Source: Cliona cf. orientalis
Taxonomy: Eukaryota > Porifera > Demospongiae > Clionaida > Clionaidae
Reading direction: 5' to 3'
Assembly: GCA_963930775.1 (NCBI GenBank)
Contig: OZ005707.1
Location: forward strand, 5,580,001 to 5,644,000
Length of the DNA stretch: 64,000 bases
The notes under the pieces are model-generated. The model did not search any database and was not told where the DNA came from. It saw nothing but the letters and a program-made list of their open reading frames with translations. The position numbers and the translations under genes were made by a program. Positions 12,460 through 23,852 of this stretch are shown one piece after another. Every line of letters begins with the position of its first letter. The stretch's first letter is position 1.

Positions 12460-13025
12460 TAAAAAAGAACAGAAACAAGTATAAAAACAATTGAATAAAA
12501 TTGAAGAATGAAGTAGGGATGCAGGATCAAAAAGTACACAAACAAGAGATATCGCAACTACTATACATCCCTACGCTTGCTTTTTGAGGGATGCAAAAAT
12601 AACCAGTAATAATGCGATTGAATCAAAACTGATAAACCCAAATCATCGTGACAACTACAGTGGCGGAGGAAGACAGCTGTGACTGGGGGGGCACAGTGGG
12701 TGTATCACATGTCTACCCCAATAGAGATGTATTGAAGGACTGTCATGCAAGGGGGGGGGGGGGGGCACATGCCCCTGGTGCCCCCCTGGTTCCCTATGAA
12801 CTATATAGGGAACAACCTGAATGTCTCCCATATACCACACTCAACAAACATACACGTTGACATTATTAAAATTAATAGGTACATAGCTAGCTAATAGTTG
12901 AGAAAAGCAAGCGGAGGGATGTATAGCTAGTAGATGCGATATCTCTTGTTTGTGTACTTTTTGATCCTGCATCCCTACTTCATTCTTCAATTTTATTCAA
13001 TTGTTTTTATACTTGTATATATAAT
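12460..13025. mobile_element. Fold-back element with ~110-bp inverted arms
   Basis: Arms at about 12,478-12,585 and 12,904-13,015 are near-perfect reverse complements; shared landmarks are GAAGTAGGGATG, TATACATCCCT and TATAAAAACAATTGAATAAAATT. The spacer (12,586-12,903) holds a G-rich stretch with a CAGTGGCGGAGGAAG-like start. Related arms form the fold-back at 43,196-43,590 in unit 6. No transposase frame is present. Confidence 0.72.
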
Positions 13026-13353
13026 ACTATGCTAAGTGGCCAAAAAGCGGCGTTCGTCCGGTAGATCATCGTGACAATGGAGATGTGAGTGTGAGGATCA
13101 GAAAAATCCCAGGACTTGCATGAGTGCTGTTTATGTAGTGTGTGCGATTTTAAGTCTGATGTCAGCCTGGAGAGCCACTCAAAGAACAGACCATCGATTC
13201 TTTCGATAGACTGTCACCTAGCTTTGGTAGCGTAACATACTCATGCACCAGATAGCGACAAAACAGTTTTCGAGCAAATGCTATAAATTTGTAATATGCC
13301 TGTGACGCTACATGAGCATTCACCAAATTAGCAATACCACCTGAGAATTATCA

Positions 13354-13926
13354 TTGGGGCGAGCCGAAGCGAGCCCCACACAAGTGATGTCAATCGAGAT
13401 TTTCCGTTTATATATATATATATATCTGCCGTCCGTACGTCATTCCGTATATACCTGTCTTCTATTTCAACGATATACAATATTTCTTCCGTTACGCGCA
13501 TGCGCATACGACGTAGGGACACGGTACGGGAGCACCGAACACTGACATCGAGGGACTAAAAAAGAAAGACTGAGAAAACGCAGAAACAGAAGGTTCAAAA
13601 GGAGAGCTGCCGAGACTCAGACTGAGAGGGGCAAGGCTACAAAGAATAAGTATGTCGTTCTAGGCAGGCAGAGCGAAACATTTCCAGTAGATACAGCCGG
13701 ATGGTCCATTTGAGACTCCAAATTCAAGGCCCTAAAAACAAGTGACTGTTGCTAGTAAAATGATCATCGATATGAGGCTATACTGAACTATGAGACCATG
13801 CACTATCCAAGTAGCTACAGACACGTTCTAACCGTAGTTTCCACTCTCTCGAGTCGATCATAAATTTCCAAACTTGATAAAATCATTTGTACACCACTTG
13901 TGTGGGGTTCGCGGAGGCTCGCCCCA
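13354..13926. mobile_element. Fold-back element with GGGGCGAGCC termini
   Basis: Left arm at ~13,356-13,386 (GGGGCGAGCCGAAGCGAGCC onward) is matched by an inverted right arm at ~13,895-13,925 (ending GGAGGCTCGCCCC). Arms are about 31 bp and the internal sequence shows no recognisable protein. It lies in the unit 2 intron immediately left of the TTAA-flanked element. Confidence 0.65.
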
Positions 13927-13936
13927 TTGATGTTAA

Positions 13937-14947
13937 GGTACCATTAAATTGCGTGGGCGTGAGGTGGGGGATATGACACCTAAACCACATCAAAGTCATT
14001 AGTGAGGTGCATGTTGTGTAACCACGCCCTTTTAATTGCACAGGTCTCAGGGGTGTGGCTGCTAGAGCCGGAAGTGTTCATTTAATATCCTCCATGGACC
14101 GGAAGCCGAGCCGGAAGGGAGGGGCCAGGCCACGCCCAAAACAGCCCCACCCTGTTCCTCAAGGACCACCATTCTCAATCAAGTGCCTACTAACCACCGG
14201 ATGTCCACCGGAAGCCCACAATCAATCCCAATTAAAACACACAGCTTCCTCAAGGCCAAAACACACACAAACACTTGGAGGCCGTTCTGCCACACCGCCC
14301 ACGCAAGAGCTCACCTCATTTCCTGTGTGGGCGGAGTAACAACACGTCATCGCAACCACATCCGCTTCAAACCATCGTCAGCTTCCGTCCAGCCGTACAG
14401 GCCCCTCGATCGCACCGCCGTACAGTGCCTCATTAACAGACATGGCCTCACCTTTGACCTCCTGCCACGCCCCCAAAGCCTCCTCGCGGGGTTCAAAGGT
14501 CACCACCGCTTCCGGGACACGCCCACCTATCGCCGAGGCCAAGTCCCAGGCGCCGATGTCCAAGCACTGGCCCGTGAAGCCACGCCCAATCGGAAGCAAT
14601 AAAACCTGCATTAACGCACACGCACACACTCCACACAGTGCCAGGAACACGCCCACATGCTTAATTAGGCCTAATAAGCTTTTTTTTTTTTTTTTTTTTT
14701 TTTGTCGTTGCGGTTAATAGTTAAGAAAGAATGCTTTGATCTTGCTTTGATGTGGGCAATTACCGGCCTTTTCTTCAGGGGCCACTTCCGGTCGCTAATT
14801 ACACGCGCATAATCATCCCTGGCCGATTCTGGACACGCCCACCTTCGACCAAAAGCACTCGTATGGCCTCTTCGGCCACGCCCCTTCACGATTCGCTAAT
14901 TGAATTAGCCATTCCTGACGCTCACGCCCACGCAATTAAATGGTACC
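13937..14947. mobile_element. 1,011-bp TTAA-flanked non-autonomous DNA transposon
   Basis: Termini GGTACCATTAAATTGCGTG and its inverted copy CGCAATTAAATGGTACC, extended by a GGGCGTGAG match, are flanked by TTAA on both sides (13,933-13,936 and 14,948-14,951). TTAA target duplication is the hallmark of piggyBac- and Kolobok-type elements. The interior is GC-rich with a poly-T run at 14,681-14,703 and no convincing transposase. Short open frames here do not look like conserved protein. Confidence 0.75.
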
Positions 14948-14951
14948 TTAA

Positions 14952-15515
14952 AACATCATCTCTAGTTATACTAAGTAGTTGTCCGTGCGTGCGTGCGTGC
15001 GTCTGTACGAGCGGGAGGTGACCGGAAGTGATTTGACCCGAGCTAAAATGCCATTATTTCTAGGCATCACTGGACTTGGGGCGATACAACAGATAGCCCA
15101 CTGACACGGCTGGCTATGGCCCCAGCAGCGAGTAAAGTGAGCTGCTTCAAAAAACCGCCAGGGCAAAATTAGACTGAACTGTACCACTTACAATGGGGGC
15201 CTGGAGAATGCAAAGAGATGACACTCTGGAGCCGACGTTGCCCATAGGTGCTTTCCAGAAGGAGGCTATTCTATTCTAAGCATCTTCTCTTCTGAGCCCT
15301 TGCGAGTGAAGCTGCAAGACAACTAACGAATTTCTTGAGCTAGCTGATTGCAAAGTCACATGATCAACCAGGATGTACACGTGCGCTAGCTTGCTCATGC
15401 GCATGCGCACAATTATGTAGGTAAAGGTCGTCGACGTCACATGCACAATAATGTGCAGCACAGAGACAAAGGAGTGAGCGAGCGAAGCGAGCTCACTCCT
15501 TGTATATTATATACA
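14952..15515. other. Remaining inserted sequence in the unit 2 intron
   Basis: Contains a GTGC microsatellite (~14,983-15,001) and a palindrome GAGTGAGCGAGC..GAAGCGAGCTCACTC at ~15,471-15,497 that resembles the end of a fold-back element. No gene was recognised. Sequence homologous to the unit 1 intron resumes near 15,530. Confidence 0.45.
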
Positions 15516-17121
15516 TGCATATTGTATGCAATTCCCACCAGTTTCCTGCTGTACAGTATTAAATTTTAATCATAACTCAGGATGACCGTACCTGCTGGAT
15601 GGAGGCTATCCAACCCGGCTCATCAACAATGGTCAGATCACCTAAAGCAGATGAGGCCTTCACCAAAGATGACAGGCATGCCTACGAAAACTTCGAGGTG
15701 CCCAAATCTCATGATGCTCATGATGAGCCTCCTGAGTCCTCTATATACGATGAACTTGATTCAGATAAAGCTCAAGCACAGGAGCCACCCCTTGCAGAAA
15801 CTGCTCATGAGTATGATGAACCTACTAGTATTCTGATGTCACCCGCAATCACCAGCTGTGTATCCCCATCAATGCAATCACAGCTGCAAACTTTGCCATC
15901 TAATAAGGAAGATAGTGGTGGTGACGATGATGGCAGGATCTATAGTAATATTCCAGATGAACTGGACCAAGACTTGTATAATCAAACAGACCTTCTAATT
16001 CCTGCTCCACGTGAAGGTGCTACAACTCCAGAAGAAGTGGATGAAGACAACCTTGACCCAAACAAAATGCAACTATGGTTGCTGCTTCAAATACAGAAGA
16101 TGGTCCAGAAAATGGAAGATGTCTGTGGTAAACCATCACCAAAACTTGCTAGACGGAAAGCCAACAATTTACCCAGACGTACAAAATCACAACTCAAACC
16201 TCCACCTACTACTAGCTCTCCAGATCCTCCATCACAAGCAGTGATTCAGAAAGAAATCAACAATGAAGACATGGAATCAGAGCCAACTCGTCAGCACCTT
16301 TATGAGAGCATGGACACCATCAATGAAGCCATCATGGAGTCTTCACCCCCACCGATTCCTCAAAGGACATATCAGGTTATTGACAGCTGTAGCAAAATTG
16401 GACATGTGTCAAAACCACCAGCAAGCAAGCCTCAGTCTGATGAATGGTCACAAACAAATACACTACCATCACAGTCAGCAGCATGTCCAAAGCCACCTCC
16501 TGTACGACCCAAAGACATTCAAGTTCGTCAACATCAAATTGAATTAAGAGCTGGTAAAAATACATATAACACATGTATATTCAGTAGCTAGCTATGATAT
16601 AAAATGCCTTTTTTAACACAATATTATTATTATGTAGCTGTACAGCGGCCAGCTACTCGTTCGATGAAACCAGCTCATTCAACATCAGTACTTGATATTG
16701 GTTCAGTGATAAGTAAGGATTATTTAACAATAAAGCAAATACACTGCATGTCACTAAATGGGATCATTAATGTAGGTACACTGAAGGCAAGCAACCGTGC
16801 TATCAAATCCAATATAGAATCTCAGTAAGTATACAATAGTAATATTGAATTCACACCTCATTAGATAATTATACTTAGCCTAGTGACGGGTGGTAACGAA
16901 TCTATCTATGATCCTGGAAAGAGGCCAGAGTGGGCTAAAGCCAGTAAGTCACATAACATTATAGAATTACAAGAACAGCTGCAGTTATTTACTGTATATA
17001 TAATCTATAGAAACTCAGAATTTTGAGAAAGAGCCAACTCTAGCTGATTTGCACCAAAAAGCTCTATTTCTTCCTCGATCAACTCTTCATCAGTTGGAGG
17101 ATATTGGTCACGGTTAGTAAG

Positions 17122-17506
17122 GCAAGGCAAAATTTATTAGTATTAGTTTCTCAGGCCCGCCTGCACTGATCAGTTTGCTGCTGGGCCTTTTTTTTAATTA
17201 AGTGGGTGTGGTAATTAAATTAACAGCTAAAAAGTCAAGCTTACCGCTCAATTTTGTTGGCTGGCTGTGTTTGAGCATCAGTCTTGCCACTCTCTGGCAG
17301 ACATCTGACTTCTCAAAATTGCATCTTTGATGGCTAAGCTATATCAACTAATACCAGTCACTTTTTTGCACGAGGCTAGGTCAGCGGTAAATGGGCGTGG
17401 TTAATGATGGACCACACCCCCAAAAAATAAAAATAAAATAAAAAGCCGCCCGCCTGCATCATTTCTTAGCTGGAAAGCCTGAGAAACTAAATATTTTTTC
17501 CTGGCC
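17122..17506. mobile_element. 385-bp inverted-repeat element in a unit 2 intron
   Basis: Inverted ends built around GGCAAGGCAAAATTTATTAG..AGTTTCTCAGGC and GCCTGAGAAACTAAATATTTTTTCCTGGCC, flanked by a 4-bp direct repeat TAAG. The unit 1 intron shows the clean GTAAGAAGTG empty site. Non-coding. Confidence 0.7.
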
Positions 17507-18603
17507 TAAGAAGTGAATTATGTGTTACTAATATTTGAGGGGGGGGGAGTTTTGATATTATCACGCTATCTGTATGCAAGTTGCTTCAAAATTAATGTTT
17601 ATCGATCTGCACAATCAATTGGTATTGTATTCTAGGTCAATATGGAAAGGTATTCAAAGGAAGATACAACAGACCTGGAGGTCCAGGGTATCCTGTCGTC
17701 ATCAAAACAATTAAGAAGTATAAATCAGAGATAGAAAGGGACAGCTTCTTGAAGGAAATGAATATCATGTCAAAATTAATGCACCCAAATATTGTCCGCC
17801 TCTTTGGACTTGTTCAACAAGGTTCCCAATATACCTTTTTACTGTAAATCATTAATAATAATCACAATAATTATTGCACAGATGATCCCTGGATTGTTCT
17901 GGAATTTTTGCATCATGGTGATCTGAAACGTTTCCTGACAGTGAGTATTAACACAGTCGCATAGTCATTAGGTAGTATTGACAAGATAATACTCTGTACT
18001 ATAGAAAAACAAGAAACCAACTGAAAAGTTGATAAAGTACATGCTCGACGTTGCAACCGGAATGCATTATATTTCCGAGAAAGGACTTGTACACAGAGTA
18101 AGCCTTACTATTAATAATAATGGGTACATGCAGGCATGCATGACGTACTTTAACCACAAAATTAATTCCGATAGGACTTGGCAGCACGCAATGTTATGGT
18201 GAGTGAGGATGAAATTTGCAAAGTTGGCGATTTTGGCCTTCTAAGAGAACTCCCTAAGGACGATACGACCATACATGTGGCCGAGACAGCACTAGCTTTG
18301 CCCATTCGATGGATGGCACCTGAGAGCCTAGCAAAACGAGAGTTTTCCCCAGCCAGTGATATGTGGAGCTTTGGCGTCGTAATGTGGGAGATGTACAACC
18401 CTTCAAAGCTGCCGTATGAAGGCTTGAATAATATAGAAGTCACAATTGGTGTAAATAAAGATTTAAGGCTGACAATTCCGGAAGTGTACCCACCCACCGT
18501 GAAAAAAATAATGAAAGCTTGCTGGCAGCAGTCTCCATCAAAACGCCCAAGCTTTCTGCTCATTGCATCTCTACTCACGAACGTATACTTTGGAACCGAA
18601 TGA

Positions 18604-19219
18604 ACTTAGAATTGTACTACGGTAGATAGTACATACTTGACATAGTTATCGCTGTAAAATTAGTCTTGATATAGTACATGTATAGATAGAGTACAGATAA
18701 CTATGTAGCTATAGCGATAGTTGAAGTACTAGATTTATATTGGATAATACTTTTGTGCCCATTCAGAGTACTGGATCTACTACGATGCGTCAAAATATTT
18801 TAAGTTTCAGATTTAGCCTCAGTATGAATGGTAGTGTGGTGTGTGGTGGACTTCTAACCTAGTTTGGAGGGAATCCTCTGGCTCTGCTGTACTGTAGCTG
18901 ATTGTGGGCCAGGCTCACTCGTTGAAGCTCCACCTCTCTCATCAAGAAGATATTCAGCATCTCATGATCAGCTTCTGTCTAGGGACTTCCTCGAATCACA
19001 GCCATCCACTGATCCAGTAGCAACTGCAGACTGAGAGATTCCTTCTCTATTCAACTCAGCTGAGCTGAGCTGAGTGCCCTCGAGGGCGTGGTCTGGCACG
19101 CGACTCACGGATGTGTACGCATACGCATGCGCAATAGTGAATGTCATTAAATTACGCTCATCGAAGGGAAGAGTGCAGTTGCGTCAAGTCCTGCTAAACT
19201 ACCGACTAGGGAATCGAAG
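18604..19219. other. Intergenic region and likely promoter of unit 3
   Basis: The first ~190 bp are a diverged copy of the 3' flank of units 0 and 1, without the MITE. The rest is unique. A repeated GCTGAGCT motif (~19,058-19,075) and an NRF-1-like palindrome (19,122-19,133) precede the ATG. No TATA box was seen. Confidence 0.5.
19122..19133. promoter_or_regulatory. NRF-1-like palindromic site upstream of unit 3
   Basis: TACGCATGCGCA, 87 bp before the ATG at 19220. It fits the YGCGCAYGCGCR consensus of the conserved animal factor NRF-1 with one mismatch. Similar sites precede units 4 and 6 and the GOLD gene. Confidence 0.4.
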
Positions 19220-22200
19220 ATGGCGAGTAAAATGCGATACAGCGGAATCCAGGAGCTGAAAGAATTCAATTTGGATGACATCCATAGAACTGGAACGACA
19301 CTAGGTCACGGTGCGTTTGGTGTGGTGGAAGAGCTGAAGATGGGTGGTACCCTGTGCGCTGGAAAGAGGCTGCACGCAGAGTTATTGAGCGTACACAACG
19401 AGAAAGAGGGAATCCAGCGACTAGTCAAACGATTCAAGGAAGAGTGTAGGCTCATGTCTAAAATACATCATCCTAGAATTGTCCGATTCTTGGGTCTTTG
19501 CTTCTTTGATGACAGCCCTTATCCCATGCTGGTGATGGAAAAATTTGATCTCAGTTTGGAGACCGTTCTTGAGACACATAAGGACATCCCTTTTCCGTTG
19601 ATCCTACACATACTGCAAGATATTGCCGAAGGCCTCATTTACTTGCATAGCCAGCGACCTCCAATAATTCACCGAGATCTGACAGCAAGAAATGTTCTCA
19701 TTGACCAACGCTCATTCAGAGCAACAATCAGTGACTTAGGAAATTCTAGGCTTTGCTTGGCTGATCGCACGAAATTCACCCAGACTCTCACTCAGGCTCC
19801 AGGAACACTTTCGTACATGTCTCCTGAAGCTCTTGAATGCAAACCAAACTACGATGGAAAGCTTGACATGTTCTCATTTGGTCATCTTGCACTCTTTGCT
19901 GTCATACAAGAGTTTCCAAAAGTTTTAGAGGCACCCACATATTATGAAGATGGCATCATTAAGGGGAGAAGTGAGGTGGAACGACGCGAGAAGTACATCG
20001 CAAAGCTGATAGCAAAGCTCACTAAGGATCACGTGGTGACAAAAATGATATTTCGATGTTTGCATAACTTGCCTGAAAAGAGGTAATGGTTGTCTAATAT
20101 CTATAATGTTATCAGAGAGCCTGTGCAATACCATTAATTTTATTCTAGGCCAACGGCTAAGCAAGTAATGGAGCAGATTGTTAGTATCTCTACAGTTGAA
20201 GATGATGCGGCATACGGACAGGTGAATCTAGTTGAGCTCATCAACAAGGTCGACAAAGGAGAACCAAAAGCAGCATATTATGAAACACCAGTTGGGGCAC
20301 AAGGCGATGGATTCATGAAACGTAGAGTTGAAAGTTTTAAGGTAAATTTATCAAGTATTTAGCCCACATAATAAAATTAATCTGAATTATACCACAGCAT
20401 GGTGCACCAGGGATACTGGAGATTTTTCGAGTGTCTGGGAACAAGCTGTCAAAAAGGCAGACATGGAGGAGTCATATATTTAAAATCAAAGATGGTGCTC
20501 TGAATTACTATAGACAAGAAACGGTACCGTAACTGTACTAGCTACATGGTCACTCATGTTGATCATATATCATAAATTAATCATTGATTTTTTATTAGGA
20601 TAAACCATTTGATTTCCTCAACCTATCATCAATTACTGGTGTGAAAGCATGTCCACCAAAGGAGATTTGGAATAAATCAATGTTTTATTTTGAAGTACAC
20701 TTTTCTGATGTATCTGCAACTAAGGTGTCCCCATGGCTGTTAAGAGCCCACACACAGGTAAATGATACCATTAGTCTACTGTATTATAAATACAATTTGA
20801 ATGCTATATATGTTTCTGAATGATATGCATGCATATGTGTTGCAGGATGATCGAACCTGCTGGATGGAAGCTATTCATGCTGGTTCTTCAGCTGCTTTCA
20901 AACCTGCAGCTCCTGAATCTCAGTATGAGCCAGTCACCCCCATCCCTGAAGGTGAAATGTATTCCTATGCCAGAATGTCTAGGTCTGAGCGTCACCATCA
21001 AGCTCAAGAGAGGAAAGATCTCAAATCCCTCTATGAGGATCCTGATGCTCCTATCACAATTCAAGTTCATGCCCCCAACCAGAGTCAACCAGATGCAAAA
21101 GGCAAGCCTCCACAGAACATACGCCAAGCCAAGAACAAACGTGCTCATTCTAAGTCACCTGTTAATGTCCCATCATCTGCAATCAAACAACTTGTACCAG
21201 AAAACAAAACACCCACCATATCTCCAGCCACTTCACCTCAGCATGTACCACATGCTGAGATACTTTCTGGTGATAAGGGGACGTACGATGATGTTGATGC
21301 CACGGCAGGGTTAGGTGTAGAAGAGTATGAAGACATGAGCCAGCAAAATCCACCACTGCAACCTAAAACACCAGAAAGAAGTGTGACAGTGCCCAGGGAA
21401 TTGTCGGCTCTAGCTGAGATATCCGTTGATGATCTCTCAGGTATGAATCCAAATGAAGCCCAGTTGTGGATGTTGAACCAAATGCAAAAGCTGGTCGAGA
21501 AATTTGCCGGTGTGTATGGAGCGACAGTAGTAGGACCTCTGACGAAAGAAATCAAAAGCAATCGAGGAAAGTTGTTACCAGCGCAGACTGAGGATATTTA
21601 TGAAGATGCACAATCAACACCACCAATTCCACCTCGGACCTACAGCTGCTTGGTTGAAAAAACCCACCAGGAGGAAAGCTATCTCTCTACCAGAAAGATT
21701 GGTCGTCAGTCAAAAACTGTAAACGAAGGGACTAAATCTTCAGCTGAAAGGTCACCACATCATCATTCAAAAGTTGCTTATCCTCCATTACTACAAAAGC
21801 CAGGTAATAGCTAATTATGGATGGTTTTGTTGAGCTGGATTTGTGATACTATCATTTGAGCAGTTGAAAGAAGCAGTCATTCAACGCCCATAGCAGTCAA
21901 GCAAAAGAGAGAGGCAACACCAGCAGAGATGATTAGTACGTACACTACGTAGACTGTTACTAAAATGTGATTATTGTGTTTGTACCTTTAGACACTCTGA
22001 AAGTGCGAAATAAGAGTCTCTCTCCAGAAATATCATCACAGTAATGAACATGCAATAATCATTAAGTACTATGTATAGCTACAATATAATTTTTATAGGC
22101 TACGTACCTACATGCACAACAACTGTAAATTTCATTTTTCTCCTCCTATATAGCCTTGTAACTGGCGATGAAAAACATGGAACTGCAGCCACTACAGCTA

Positions 22201-23534
22201 GACCAGAATGGACAAGAGCCAGTGACTAATCTTATTACCATTATTATGGATGCATAGATATCACTGTATTATTTTATGCAGAAACTCAGTCGTCCCAGCT
22301 TGCAGAGCTCTCCTTGGCTGATTTAGAGCAAAAAGCATTGTTCCTTCCTCGATCGTCTATAAGTGAGAACCTGGAAGAAATTGGGCAAGGTGAGTTGTTG
22401 ATGCCAAATAGTTAGTGCACGGATCATCACATTGTAATTAACAGTTGATGTTATCAATTTGACTGATTATCTAGTTCTTCGCTTGTTGAATTAGCAGACA
22501 TTAAAGTGACCATGATGAACTTGACAAAAATAAAATTCAAACCTTTTATGCATGCTGTAGGCCAATTTGGGAAAATATTCAAAGGTGTTTACAAGAGATC
22601 TGAGCTAGAGGGATTGCCTGTGGCCATTAAGACGATCAAGAAGTATGAATCAGAGAAAGAGAGGCAGAGTTTCCAAAAGGAAATGACAGTGATGTCAAAA
22701 CTAATCCACCCGAACATAGTGCGTTTCTTTGGGCTGATCAAGCAAGGTAGCTAACTCATAATAATATTATCTTATGAACTGATGTACATGCACACATACA
22801 GTAACTGTTACATTATACATTCACCACATGCAGATCAACCTTGGATTGTGCTTGAGTTTCTACCGCATGGTGATCTAAAACACTTCCTAACAGTAAGTTT
22901 GATAGTATGTAGCATAGCACTGGATCAGTCGAATAACAATCACACAGAAAAGGAAACAGCCAGTGAACAAACTGGTCAAATACATGCTGGATGTCGCTAC
23001 TGGGATGCACTACATCTCTGAAAAGGGTCTCATACATCGAGTACGATTATCTTTTAAATTGTATGCTTACATTATCAATTAACAGTTGATGATTGAATTT
23101 TATCACAGGATCTAGCGGCAAGAAATGTTATGGTGAGTCAAGACGAGATTTGCAAAGTTGGTGACTTTGGTCTCCTCAGAGAGATACCAAAGGATACTGA
23201 TATATATGTTTCCAAGACGAAGACACCATTTCCAGTTCGTTGGATGGCCCCTGAGAGTCATTTACGAAAAGAATTCTCTCCAGCAACAGATGTGTGGAGT
23301 TTTGGTATCGTTGCATGGGAAATGAACAACCCTAAAGAGCTTCCATACAAGGGGTTCAGTAATACACAAGTTGCTGCAAATGTTTGTGCAGGGACGAGGT
23401 TGGAAATACCCAAGTCTTATCCTCCAACTGTAGTGAATATAATGAAGGCTTGCTGGCAATCTGACCCATCACAACGTCCTAGTTTCTTACTTATTGCTAT
23501 GCTACTCACTAATGTAGTCTTTGGTACTGATTAA
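19220..23534 (+). CDS. Unit 3: intact dual-kinase protein (kinase-PH-Tyr/Pro linker-tyrosine kinase), 1,119 aa
   Basis: Exons: 19220-20082, 20149-20341, 20398-20523, 20599-20757, 20846-21803, 21864-21935, 21992-22040, 22154-22221, 22282-22389, 22561-22746, 22834-22892, 22948-23040, 23109-23534. They total 3,360 nt, all in frame. N-kinase (~20-280): loop GHGAFG at 29-34, Lys49, HRDLTARN from 151, DLG at 172-174, YMSPEA. PH domain (~353-460): FKIKDGALNYY, WLLRA, closing WMEAI. Linker (~460-860): candidate phosphotyrosine sites YEPV, MYSYA, LYEDP, YDDV and YEDM, a helix AQLWMLNQMQKLVEK, and the SH3-ligand-like PPIPPRTY. C-terminal tyrosine kinase (~860-1119): GQGQFGK loop, VAIK, HRDLAARN (Asp979), DFG (997-999), RWMAPES. 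Both kinases keep the catalytic Lys, Asp and metal-binding Asp. The PH domain suggests membrane recruitment. AATAAA lies at 23,589-23,594. The N-kinase is the closest relative of the kinase fused to the NLRs in units 4 and 6. Confidence 0.88.
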
Positions 23535-23852
23535 CTAGCTGGAATTGTGTGAAAAAAAATCATCTATTATATTATTTTAGTCTTTATTAATAAAATTTTT
23601 AGCGTCATTAAGATGAGGGGATTTTCGTTGATAATTGGATACAGCAAAATTAATTTTAATGCTAATGCGGAGACAATCTCGTAACGCGCGCATTCTCGTG
23701 CGCATGCGCAAGAGTGGGCATCGTTGTTCGTGCACAGTTCTGACCAATCCTGAACGTTCAGAACTGCATCTTTCGGGCTAGGACGTAGACTACATATTGG
23801 CCTAAGGTTTTGTCGCTCCGAAAACTAAGTTTGGCATCATAATAGCTGTCCC
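23535..23852. promoter_or_regulatory. 3' flank of unit 3 and upstream region of unit 4
   Basis: 318 bp between the unit 3 stop and the unit 4 ATG, with AATAAA at 23,589-23,594 and an NRF-1-like palindrome TGCGCATGCGCA at 23,699-23,710. No TATA box was seen. The region is repeated before unit 6 (38,137-38,488) with small insertions; the palindrome is conserved there at 38,325-38,336. Which bases are promoter is inferred only from position. Confidence 0.5.

Larger units (their letters stand above)
9141..18603 (+). pseudogene. Unit 2: kinase-PH-linker-tyrosine kinase gene with a stop at codon 27 and a 4.7-kb repeat-filled intron
   Basis: Inferred exons: 9141-9994, 10072-10264, 10515-10640, 10706-10852, 15581-16553, 16638-16712, 16776-16824, 16879-16943, 17011-17112, 17636-17821, 17882-17940, 18005-18097, 18175-18603. 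They total 3,351 nt and stay in frame. TAA at 9219-9221 (Leu in unit 1) stops translation just before the glycine loop. A downstream ATG cannot restore that loop. Beyond it the N-kinase (HCDLTARN, ADLG), intact PH domain (FEIHF where unit 1 has its stop), Tyr/Pro linker and tyrosine kinase (VVIK, HRDLAARN, DFG) are all open. The intron after exon 3 uses a GC donor (AAG|GCAAGT). The upstream region present at unit 1 is missing. The open 3' part suggests recent decay, or use through a different promoter or splicing from unit 1. Confidence 0.7.

Noticed and set aside
14055-14717. Overlapping open frames in the GC-rich TTAA-flanked element
   Set aside because: No recognisable transposase or host domain. 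Frames overlap in all directions as expected from GC-rich sequence.
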